From: Gammaproteobacteria bacterium
Lineage (GTDB): Bacteria > Pseudomonadota > Gammaproteobacteria > Pseudomonadales > Pseudohongiellaceae
DNA: 7,345 nucleotides
NCBI GenBank assembly: GCA_003451715.1
Contig: DMJN01000126.1
Location: forward strand, 1 to 7,345
Direction of reading: 5' to 3'
Shown here: piece by piece, positions 1-6,223 of the stretch
Position numbering within the stretch: the first letter of the stretch is position 1
Layout of the letters: the number at the start of each line of letters is the position of its first letter
The notes under the pieces: generated by a model
Databases searched by the model: none
What the model was told of the DNA's origin: nothing
The model's input: the letters and a program-made list of their open reading frames with translations, nothing else
Position numbers and translations under genes: made by a program

Positions 1-57
1 CACTTTTGGATGCAATTTAACACCACAGTGACATCCACCTTCAAAGGGAATGGGCAT
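1..57 (-). CDS. GFA-family (Gfa-like, zinc-binding CxC) protein, 5' end only
   Basis: Only the first 19 codons are in the window; the gene continues past the left edge. The start reads MPIPFEGGCHCGVKLHPKV. The GGCHCG motif near the N-terminus is typical of the GFA family (glutathione-dependent formaldehyde-activating enzyme-like proteins), where these cysteines bind zinc. Most family members have no proven substrate, so the formaldehyde name should not be taken literally. The ATG at 55-57 is preceded by AAGGAG (minus strand, complement of 66-71) at 7 nt spacing, a strong ribosome binding site. The gene lies 31 bp downstream of the 124-residue hypothetical gene on the same strand, so the two are probably co-transcribed. 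The call rests on one short motif plus its position. Confidence 0.72.
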   Translation of the reverse strand, partial: MPIPFEGGCHCGVKLHPKV

Positions 58-88
58 ATAAAAGCTCCTTAATTTAAGATGAGTCCCG

Positions 89-463
89 TTAGTCTATTAC
101 ATAAACATCTATTGATAGGTTTCTTTGGCCAGTATTAACTACTATTGAGTCAAGATTTGTAGTGCCATCGGAGATGTTTACCAAGTTTCTCATTACTATA
201 TTTGCACCATCACGCTTCCAGACCCCTGAAAACGTACCAGAGAAAAAAGTATCTTTATCAACCACACCACGACCCTGGCCAGAAACTGTGCCCCCATTGC
301 CTGTGCTGTCATATTTGAGCAAGTAGGAGGCGTATACTGTGCCATATGTTCCCATTTCACCTTGTGCTGTAATTACACTCTCTCCATCTCTAAATTCTAC
401 TGAAGTGAGTTGCATTGTCGTGCGCTCTTGGCGGGCTTGTAGGGTAAGACTATCGGTGCTCAT
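89..463 (-). CDS. Hypothetical protein, 124 aa, predicted small beta-barrel
   Basis: I do not recognise this gene with certainty. The 124-residue product has no signal peptide, membrane segment or cysteine, so it is probably cytoplasmic. From about residue 35 it is rich in Gly, Thr, Ser and aromatic residues in alternating patterns (GTYGTVYASYLLKYD, SGQGRGVV, FFSGTFSGVWKR), which suggests consecutive beta strands. The pattern recalls small barrel families such as DUF3224/allene-oxide-cyclase-like or lipocalin-like proteins, but that is only resemblance. The start at 463 is supported by GAGG (complement of 472-475) 8 nt upstream of the ATG; an internal Met17 is a less likely alternative. The GFA gene follows after 31 bp on the same strand, suggesting a two-gene operon. 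The gene on its upstream side ends 165 bp away. Confidence 0.7.
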   Translation of the reverse strand: MSTDSLTLQARQERTTMQLTSVEFRDGESVITAQGEMGTYGTVYASYLLKYDSTGNGGTVSGQGRGVVDKDTFFSGTFSGVWKRDGANIVMRNLVNISDGTTNLDSIVVNTGQRNLSIDVYVID

Positions 464-628
464 AAATAGATCCTCAATGGCAAGTTTAGTAGTTTCTTTA
501 TACTTGTATTCACAAGTTACTACAAATATCGGCTATCTGGGATACCAAAATAGGTGATTTTCAGGGCATAAGCCCCAGACAGACCTCAATGCCATGCATT
601 TGGAAGCGATACGGTCACTGGCTGAGAA

Positions 629-883
629 TTAATCATTCGGCCTAGGGTAGTATCCTCCTTCTTCTGAAATACGCTGACGTTCATCTAAATTAAATTCTTC
701 GATATTCTCAGGAAGGCCGTAGTTCAGAGGAGGTATTCCTCTTAATGCATGCAAACTACGTTCATTTCTGAATCCAATCTGTGTTAAATACTCAATAGCC
801 GCATCTTTGTTAGAAGATTGATTGTCTGTTTGATATATATTGAACAGTAATAAAATGATTATCGCCGTATTCGTTTTTGTCAT
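629..883 (-). CDS. Small hypothetical protein with hydrophobic N-terminus, 84 aa
   Basis: No family is recognised. The chosen start (ATG at 881-883) is preceded by GGGGTGAGAGAT, a plausible ribosome binding site, and gives MTKTNTAIIILLLFNIY, a short positively charged end followed by a hydrophobic run. That looks like a signal peptide or a single membrane anchor. An upstream in-frame start at 905-907 adds eight residues (MVFCGVRD) and would bury the ribosome binding site inside the gene, so it is less likely. The remaining ~65 residues are polar and acidic with a Pro/Gly-rich stretch (LRGIPPLNYGLPENIEEF) and end in YYPRPND. Upstream DNA (about 905-950) has long T runs on the plus strand, i.e. 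A-tracts on the coding strand, consistent with an AT-rich promoter. It may lie inside an integrated island. Confidence 0.55.
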   Translation of the reverse strand: MTKTNTAIIILLLFNIYQTDNQSSNKDAAIEYLTQIGFRNERSLHALRGIPPLNYGLPENIEEFNLDERQRISEEGGYYPRPND

Positions 884-1049
884 ATCTCTCACCCCACAAA
901 AAACCAATTGTTAATTTTTTTTCAGATTTTTTTTGAAATTATCTTTTATGTGTTGAGAAGGCAACTATCATTAGAATACCGCGCGGAATGGGCCCCCGGG
1001 GTCATATATAGCACTGCCCCTCCAAATGCGTGAAAGGGGGGATAGAATC

Positions 1050-1101
1050 GGCTTTTAGTAGGGTGAGTAGTAGGGTGTAATCACAAAAACCTTTAAAAGC
1101 C
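1050..1101. repeat. 8-bp inverted repeat enclosing a 9-bp direct repeat, next to the att-like site
   Basis: GGCTTTTA (1050-1057) and TAAAAGCC (1094-1101) are perfect inverted copies. Between them AGTAGGGTG occurs twice, at 1057-1065 and 1069-1077, separated by AGT. These lie just left of the tRNA-Leu-like 3' end at 1121-1140. Short direct repeats beside an integration core resemble arm-type integrase binding sites, but this is inference from position and shape. Confidence 0.5.
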
Positions 1102-1120
1102 CCATGAGTAAAGGCGTCTT

Positions 1121-1140
1121 GATTCCGGCCCCGGGCACCA
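1121..1140 (+). other. tRNA-Leu 3'-end fragment with CCA; candidate integrase attachment site
   Basis: The 20 bases GATTCCGGCCCCGGGCACCA match, from memory, the last part of a gammaproteobacterial tRNA-Leu: the 3' side of the T-arm, the 3' acceptor strand CCCGGGC, the discriminator A and CCA. There is no complete tRNA: no matching 5' acceptor GCCCGGG, D-arm or anticodon arm lies in the preceding 90 bases, and the 5' half of the T-arm already diverges. Such displaced tRNA 3' ends are what tyrosine-recombinase islands leave at their distal end. If so, the intact tRNA, integrase and island lie to the left, and position 1140 marks the island boundary. Confidence 0.6.
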
Positions 1141-1152
1141 ATAAAAACAAGG

Positions 1153-1342
1153 TGCAAACATCCCCATTTTAGGTGCACCCTAAATTGAAGTTTTTCAACA
1201 GTTCATGTTTGGTCAAATACTCCCAGGGAGTGAGATCATTCAGGGAATCATGTGGTCGTTCGTCGCTGTATTCTCTGATCCAGTTTTCTGTTCTTTCCCG
1301 AAATTCTGTCAGTGTTCGGGATGCATACATGTCTAGAATCTC
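1153..1342 (-). mobile_element. IS3-family insertion sequence remnant, right end only
   Basis: The minus-strand transposase fragment ends at 1169, and 16 bp later the sequence TGCAAACATCCCCATTTT (starting at 1153, plus strand) looks like an IS3-family terminus beginning with the usual TG. Homology to the transposase stops at about 1342, just before the repeat that begins at 1349. Only about 190 bp of an element normally 1.2-1.5 kb long therefore remains. No other part of it was seen in the window. It starts 13 bp after the tRNA-like fragment, a typical place for debris at an island edge. Confidence 0.75.
1169..1342 (-). pseudogene. IS3-family transposase (OrfB, rve integrase core), C-terminal fragment
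   Basis: Read on the minus strand, the frame ending at TAA (1169-1171) gives EILDMYASRTLTEFRERTENW followed by IREYSDERPHDSLNDLTPWEYL and a short tail ending NLGCT. The pattern W-x3-Y-x3-RPH-x-SL-x-x-LTP-x-E/Y is the signature C-terminus of the rve-type integrase domain of IS3-family OrfB transposases, including the region just after the last catalytic Glu. About 57 residues remain of a protein usually 270-300 long. The DDE catalytic residues themselves are gone, and upstream of Glu (1340-1342) the sequence no longer fits the family and reaches a stop codon at 1358-1360. The fragment cannot be functional. A plus-strand ORF over the same bases is only its shadow. Confidence 0.85.
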
Positions 1343-1348
1343 AAAATT

Positions 1349-1363
1349 AAGGGGATACTAATA
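1349..1363 (-). repeat. 15-bp inverted repeat, left copy
   Basis: AAGGGGATACTAATA is the exact reverse complement of 4657-4671. Outside the 15 bp the likeness continues with a gap and mismatches: CTCAAAATT on this side against CTCGAAAAAG (reverse complement of 4672-4681). The copy begins where IS3 homology stops and ends 80 bp before the olsF-like gene. Confidence 0.7.
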
Positions 1364-1377
1364 ACTTAGTTTCCCCT
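1350..1377. promoter_or_regulatory. Strong palindrome upstream of the olsF-like gene
   Basis: AGGGGATACTAA (1350-1361) pairs with TTAGTTTCCCCT (1366-1377) around the loop TAAC, giving 11 of 12 base pairs with one T/T mismatch. It overlaps a second palindrome, CCCTAGTATATTAGGG (1374-1389), and TACTAAT recurs at 1393-1399. On the plus strand no T-run follows, so it is not a standard terminator in that direction. It may be an operator or leader structure for the gene at 1444, or the end of a mobile element. Which one cannot be told from sequence alone. Confidence 0.45.
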
Positions 1378-1443
1378 AGTATATTAGGGTACTACTAATG
1401 GCCTGGTTCTATGTACATCAACAGGTAAAGCAATATCCGCATC

Positions 1444-3189
1444 ATGATTAACCCTTGCAAGCTGCCATTCAAACCACGATTTCTCTCGTCCTTGTTGGAA
1501 AGAGCGTTAGGCCTGCACCCCCTGGGTAAAATCTATGATGCGCGCCCACCCGATACCACGCCGCTTGAATTCCTTGACTATTCCATAAATGCGCTCGGTG
1601 TCAGCATCGAGTTAAAAAATGCAGTGAATCTCGATGATATCCCGCGCGAAGGACCGGTGTTGATTGTTGCGAATCATCCACTGGGTGGGCTGGAAGGGAT
1701 GGTCATTGCCAAAGTAATAGCCGAAGTGAGACCCGATCTACGGGTGTTAGCTAATGAGCTGCTATTACGTATCCCAGAGCTGGCCGATTTCTTTATTGGC
1801 GTTAATGTAATCTCAAGTACTGCGGCAGCGGGAAACGTCGGAGGAATCAAACAGGTACATAAACACCTGAAGCATGATGGTGCCGTACTGATCTTTCCCG
1901 CCGGTATGGTATCTGCCTATGAATTTGAACAGCGTCGAATTCAGGATCGCTCCTGGAACCGGTTAGCTGGACAACTGTTAAAGCGTTACCAGTGTACTTG
2001 CGTGCCAGTCTATGTGGAAGGCCGCAACAGTAGCTACTTCTATGCTGCTGGCATGCTGCATCCACGATTGAGGACCTTGTTCTTGCCGCGCCAGTTAGCC
2101 AACAAGCAGGGGTATAGATTGCCGCTTACCATCGGACGGCCGATACCTGCTCAGGAACTGAGACTCTTGCAGAGTCCTGCAGCCGTGACCGAATATCTGC
2201 GCGTGAGTACCGACGCATTGGCTCAGACAAGCACCAAAATAAAACAACCCGAGCAAGTGGGAATTGACAAGGTCGATACCGTTGCCACTGCCACAGATTC
2301 TGAGTCCGCGCTACAAGGATTGCAGGAATATCGACTTATCGAACATGAAGAATTTGATGTTTATTGCGCCCCTTTTGACAGCCTTGGCGTGATCATGGAG
2401 CAGATCGCTATTGCACGAGAGCTTACGTTTCGTGGTATTGGTGCAGGCACTGGCTTGTCCAGGGATTCGGATCGATTCGACCCCAACTACCTGCATTTAT
2501 TTTTATGGGACAAATCTGAACAAAGAATTGCTGGAGCCTACCGAGTAGGACTGGTAGACGAAATCGTCGCCAGGCATGGGGTCAAGGGCTTATACAGCCG
2601 CTCTATGTACAAGTACGACGAGGCCTTTATCGACAGACTGGGATCGGCAATCGAGATGGGCAGGTCTTTCATTCATCCGGACTATCAACGCCGACCGGTA
2701 TCTCTTAATTTATTGTGGCGAGGTATTGGCGCTATACTCGTGCAAAGACCCAGGTATCACACTTTATTCGGCTCAGTTGGTATATCTCGAGATTACAGCG
2801 ATCTGGCGCGGGCACTCATTGCCGATACCTTGATGACAAATTTCAGAGCCAGTGAATTCGATCAATTGGCTAAGCCTATTACGCCTCATAAAATTTCGAA
2901 TCGAGTCTGGACAACAGAAATGCTGGAAGAATTGGCTAATGTGAAAATGCTGAGCAAATTGATTGGTCGCTGTGATCCCGGGAAGGCAGTACCTGTGCTT
3001 TTGCGCCACTACCTGTCATTGAATGGCAGGTTGGTTTGTTTCAATATTCATTCCAAATTCAGCGAATCCCTGGAAGGGCTGATTATTGTGGATGTGCGAA
3101 AAACCAATCCTAAAACTCTCATCCGATTTTTAGGTGCGGAAGGCTACGAGTACTTCCAATCATTCCACAAATTGAAAGATTCCGCATGA
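1444..3189 (+). CDS. olsF: Bifunctional OlsF-type ornithine-lipid acyltransferase (PlsC-like + GNAT/OlsB-like)
   Basis: The 581-residue product joins two acyltransferases. Residues ~50-255 resemble PlsC/OlsA: NHPLGGLEG (77-85) carries the acyltransferase histidine, FPAGMVS (151-157) is the motif III region, and VPVYVEGRNS (187-196) follows. Residues ~295-465 resemble OlsB/putative-hemolysin N-acyltransferases of the GNAT fold: ARELTFR-x4-GTG (324-337), a D-x6-LHLFLWD stretch (346-356), RIAGAYRVG (361-369) and IEMGRSFIHPDYQ (403-415). In characterised OlsF proteins the C-terminal domain makes lyso-ornithine lipid by N-acylating ornithine and the N-terminal domain adds the second acyl chain. 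The product is a phosphorus-free membrane lipid, often made under phosphate limitation. The amino-acid substrate here is inferred. Length fits OlsF. The start ATG has only a weak upstream AGG. About 110 residues after the GNAT core are unassigned. Confidence 0.8.
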   Translation: MINPCKLPFKPRFLSSLLERALGLHPLGKIYDARPPDTTPLEFLDYSINALGVSIELKNAVNLDDIPREGPVLIVANHPLGGLEGMVIAKVIAEVRPDLRVLANELLLRIPELADFFIGVNVISSTAAAGNVGGIKQVHKHLKHDGAVLIFPAGMVSAYEFEQRRIQDRSWNRLAGQLLKRYQCTCVPVYVEGRNSSYFYAAGMLHPRLRTLFLPRQLANKQGYRLPLTIGRPIPAQELRLLQSPAAVTEYLRVSTDALAQTSTKIKQPEQVGIDKVDTVATATDSESALQGLQEYRLIEHEEFDVYCAPFDSLGVIMEQIAIARELTFRGIGAGTGLSRDSDRFDPNYLHLFLWDKSEQRIAGAYRVGLVDEIVARHGVKGLYSRSMYKYDEAFIDRLGSAIEMGRSFIHPDYQRRPVSLNLLWRGIGAILVQRPRYHTLFGSVGISRDYSDLARALIADTLMTNFRASEFDQLAKPITPHKISNRVWTTEMLEELANVKMLSKLIGRCDPGKAVPVLLRHYLSLNGRLVCFNIHSKFSESLEGLIIVDVRKTNPKTLIRFLGAEGYEYFQSFHKLKDSA

Positions 3190-3392
3190 CGGTGTGAGCA
3201 CTGAAATCAAGGGGCCTGAACATGATCAGCCTGGATTCTCTAAAAAACTTACCGAAAAGGAATGTGGTGTATTAGATACTGAGGAGTAAACCTTGCTGAG
3301 AAAAGCGTGAAGCAATAAGCTCTCGCTAGTGTAGTCACTGATTAGTAATTGGAGAACAGATAAACTTGGATTAACCACAGGAGAATCATGCT

Positions 3393-4655
3393 ATGAAAAT
3401 TAGAAGAGTGGTTGTTTTAGATTTATTCACTTATAAAAAATTCCTGATTTCCATGCTGATGGTTTTTCTGCCATCTAGTAGCTTTGCGCAGCAATCCCAG
3501 ACGGAAACTATCACCCACCTGACACCGCCGAGCATAGCAGATCTACCCCTGATCATGGACACCGCTACAGCAGGTCCGATTCGGGTCGACCTGGTCACCG
3601 ATGGATTATCCCATCCCTATGGAATGGTATTTCTACCAAACGGAGACATGCTGATTACCGAGCGCGCAGGACGGGTTCGCATTCTGCGCGACGGGATTTT
3701 ATTGCCGGATCCTGTACCGGGTGCGCCAGATATACGAGCGCGCCGCTTGTCCGGCTTGCAAGATATTGCCCTGCATCCGAACTTTAGTGAAAACCAGTTG
3801 GTATATCTCAGCTATAGCAAGCCCGGAGTAGATGAACCTGATGCTGAAGCTGAAGAACCGACAAGACCCTCCCTGACATTGGCCCGCGGTCGTTTCGACG
3901 GCACCGCATTCCATGACATGCATGAAATTTTCAGTGCCGGTCCCGCCGCCAATGGTGGCTCGAGACTTCTATTTGCGCCGGACGGTTCGCTATTCATGAG
4001 TGCCGGCGGCGCTTTTACCGTGCCAATCAGTGCACACCGCGCCCAGGACCTGAACGACCATATCGGCAAGCTACTGCGCCTGAACGATGACGGCAGTGCC
4101 CATCCGGACAATCCGTTTACCGGTGCACTGGACACCAAGCCGGAAATATATTCATTGGGCCATCGTAACCAGCAGGGTCTCGCAATCAATCCACGTACCG
4201 GCGATCTCTGGGCAGTGGAACACGCTCCCCAGGGAGGGGACGAGTTGAACATCATATTGCCGGGGCGAAACTATGGGTGGCCGCTGGTTTCTTATGCACG
4301 AGATTATGCGGGTTCGCGTATCACACAAATACCCTGGCAGGCAGGGCTGGAGCAACCAACCGTATTCTGGGTGCCTTCTATCGGTCCTTCCGGGCTAACA
4401 TTCTATACAGGCGACAAGTTTCCCCGTTGGCAGGGAGACGTGTTTGTCGGTTCACTGCGTACAGGTACCTTACGCGGTACAGGACATCTGGAGCGCATTG
4501 ATCTGAACGAGCAGGATCAGGAAATCGCCAGGGAGTGGCTGTTAGAAGAATTCAAGCAGCGCATACGGGATGTACGACAGGGCCCGGAGGGATATTTATA
4601 CGTGCTTACCGAAGCAGAAGATGCGGCATTACTCAAATTATCACCGGTTGAATAA
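3393..4655 (+). CDS. Exported PQQ-dependent sugar dehydrogenase-like beta-propeller (YliI/Asd type), altered active site
   Basis: The 420-residue protein has a signal peptide (hydrophobic run ~17-32, likely cleavage after SSFA, residue 32), so it is periplasmic or secreted. Family landmarks in order: SHPYGMVFLPNGDMLITERAGRV (split 73-95), GLQDIALHPNF (121-131), GGSRLLFAPDG (188-198), LGHRNQQGLAINP (255-267), EHAPQGGDE (276-284), NYGWP (293-297), PSIGPSGLTFYTGD (328-341) and RIRDVRQGPEGYLYVLTE (390-407). Relatives oxidise aldose sugars with PQQ and calcium. Compared from memory with Acinetobacter soluble glucose dehydrogenase, Arg228/Asn229 are kept (R258, N259), but the base His144 is Asn187, its partner Asp163 is Gly206, and Gln76 is Leu119. 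The start is set by AGGAG (3379-3383), 9 nt from ATG; a closer ATG at 3388 meets TGA after one codon. It stands alone, 203 bp after olsF. Confidence 0.85.
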   Translation: MKIRRVVVLDLFTYKKFLISMLMVFLPSSSFAQQSQTETITHLTPPSIADLPLIMDTATAGPIRVDLVTDGLSHPYGMVFLPNGDMLITERAGRVRILRDGILLPDPVPGAPDIRARRLSGLQDIALHPNFSENQLVYLSYSKPGVDEPDAEAEEPTRPSLTLARGRFDGTAFHDMHEIFSAGPAANGGSRLLFAPDGSLFMSAGGAFTVPISAHRAQDLNDHIGKLLRLNDDGSAHPDNPFTGALDTKPEIYSLGHRNQQGLAINPRTGDLWAVEHAPQGGDELNIILPGRNYGWPLVSYARDYAGSRITQIPWQAGLEQPTVFWVPSIGPSGLTFYTGDKFPRWQGDVFVGSLRTGTLRGTGHLERIDLNEQDQEIAREWLLEEFKQRIRDVRQGPEGYLYVLTEAEDAALLKLSPVE

Positions 4656-4656
4656 C

Positions 4657-4671
4657 TATTAGTATCCCCTT
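4657..4671 (+). repeat. 15-bp inverted repeat, right copy
   Basis: TATTAGTATCCCCTT starts 2 bp after the stop codon of the PQQ dehydrogenase-like gene and is the exact reverse complement of 1349-1363. A run of CTTTTT follows (4672-4677), but no stem that would make a clear terminator sits directly before it. A weak distant pairing of TATCCCC with GGGGATA (about 4722-4730) is possible. Confidence 0.65.
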
Positions 4672-4876
4672 CTTTTTCGAGCAGGCCAGGTGATATTTCA
4701 AACGAAGGAAAACCTAGACCTTCTTGGGGGATAGTTTTATTCTACTTTTACTCGCGATATTGGTTAATTCTAAAGCCGCTGAGTCAATATGCTAATTCAA
4801 TTCACTTATGTATAAGCAGCAAGTAGTCCCTTTAAGTTGAGAGACCGCTTGTCTCATTGATAAAGGAGTAATAATA

Positions 4877-6190
4877 ATGATGGGCTCGCTAAAAAGTATT
4901 AGATTTTCGACTATCTTCCTTTCCCTGGTATTAGTACCTTCACTTGCGTTTTCTCAAGGCAATGGCAATGAAGGAAATCCCAACGCCGCAATAGCAGAAT
5001 TGCAACAGGATGTGGCTGATCTGAGTGCAGATATCTCTCTCGTTGAGACGAACCTCTCCGGAGATATCTCGTTGCTGCAAAGCTCATTAACTCAGTCTGC
5101 TGCAGATCTGCAAGCACAAATTGATGCCCTGAAATTGTCTACTGTGGCAGCCGACTGTCAGGCGGATCCTGACGCCTTACAAAATGCGGTTGACGCAGCA
5201 CCTGCAGCAGGTGCGATTATTAATGTTAGTGGTAACTGTAATTCTACAGTGATTTTTGCAAAGCGAAATCTGGTTATTGATGGCTGCGGCAGTACCTTAA
5301 TTAGCGGTGATATATCTGATGACGTTAGTGCTGCTCTTTATATAGAAGGTTCAACGGCAATTCAGATCAGCGGTGTCGATGTAGATGCCAATGGAGATTC
5401 CAACGGGCTTCTTACTTGGAGCTCCCAGATTTTCCTCTATGATTCTTCGGTTACCAGCTCTGGGGCGGGCATCAATCTCAACCTCGGTTCGACGGCAATT
5501 ATGGCGAATGTTGATTCCACCAGCACTAGCGGAGCCAACACTGCACTGAATATTGGGAACAATTCAGCGGTCATTTCGAACGAGTCACTGACCCTAACCA
5601 ATGCAACTGGTCAGACCAACGCAAGTGCATTGAACATTGCACAAAATTCTTCCTATGCTTAGTACAGTGGCACCTTAACCACTGAAGGCACAATTTATTT
5701 AACCCGTAGTGGTGTCGCCTTTATCCAGAATGGAACTCTTTCCAGTGCAAGTTCCAATGGCGTGTTCTTTCTGCAGCGAAGCTCTTCTGTTCAGGTCTCA
5801 CCAGTTAGTGGCAACAGTGTGACAATTACAGGCGCAACAATCCCTCAGGGAGAAGATCCAGATATCGTTATCTCACCCCTATGGGCATTTAGTGGAAGCG
5901 ATATATTTCTAGGAGGAGCCGGAGATGTGACAGTAAATGGTAATTTTGCTATAGCTCAGCGTTTCAGTTCACTGTTTACCAACGGCAATGTTAATTTCAA
6001 TCTAAACACGATTATTATTCAGCAAAATGCGGTAATGGATTTACTCAGTGCGGGAACTACGAACTTCATCAAAATGCCCTTTGTACTTATTAGACTGGGT
6101 GGTGGAGTAAGAAATTTAACCGGCGTGGAGTTGACCTCAGTTTCCTGCGACGATTCCGCTTGGACTAATGGGTTAATTGCCTGTCCCTAG
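4877..6190 (+). pseudogene. Exported coiled-coil / parallel beta-helix protein, interrupted by one in-frame TAG
   Basis: An AAGGAG site (4863-4868) lies 8 nt before the ATG at 4877. The first segment (261 residues) has a signal peptide (hydrophobic ~9-25, cleavage near AFS-QG), a predicted coiled coil (about 38-88, heptad-like ELQQDVADLSADISL), then Ser/Thr/Asn/Gly-rich repeats typical of right-handed parallel beta-helix (pectin-lyase-like) folds, introduced by DCQADPDALQNAVDAAPAAG (93-112). A TAG at 5660-5662 stops it after SSYA. The same frame continues with no other stop, same composition and same repeat style to TAG at 6190, ending SCDDSAWTNGLIACP. Without the stop the protein would have 437 residues. 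The TAG could come from CAG (Gln) by one C-to-T change. A GTG at 5762 has no ribosome binding site, so the second part is not a separate gene. Substrate and function are unknown. Confidence 0.78.
5660..5662 (+). other. In-frame amber codon inside the beta-helix gene
   Basis: The codons TCC TAT GCT TAG TAC AGT GGC read SYA-stop-YSG. Both sides keep the same frame and the same Ser/Thr/Gly-rich beta-helix composition, so this is a point lesion or sequence error rather than a natural gene end. Confidence 0.85.
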
Positions 6191-6223
6191 TACGCACACC
6201 CCGGGTGGCCGGGAATGGAAAAT

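Noticed and set aside
1050..1140. A complete tRNA gene ending at 1140
   Set aside because: No 5' acceptor strand, D-arm or anticodon stem can be formed; even the 5' half of the T-arm does not match.
1173..1361. Plus-strand open frame over the IS remnant
   Set aside because: It is the antisense shadow of the IS3 transposase fragment, whose minus-strand reading shows a clear family signature.
3221..3274. 17-codon open frame between the olsF-like and PQQ genes
   Set aside because: Too short, with poor ribosome-binding-site spacing and no sign of conservation.
3812..4255. Minus-strand 147-codon open frame inside the PQQ gene
   Set aside because: Antisense shadow of a well-supported coding sequence; its product is Ser/Pro/Arg-rich without motifs.
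4841..4855. GAGAC-CGCTT-GTCTC hairpin just before the beta-helix ribosome binding site
   Set aside because: A five-pair stem is common by chance and nothing else suggests a riboswitch or thermometer.
5762..6190. Separate gene starting at GTG 5762
   Set aside because: It is in the same frame as the beta-helix gene and continuous with it after the TAG; there is no ribosome binding site at 5762.
6199..6219. CCCGGGTGGCCGGGAATGG resembling the 5' end of a tRNA-Leu
   Set aside because: The likeness needs inserted bases and stops at once; no D-loop or anticodon arm follows. It is better read as a small GC hairpin after the beta-helix gene.
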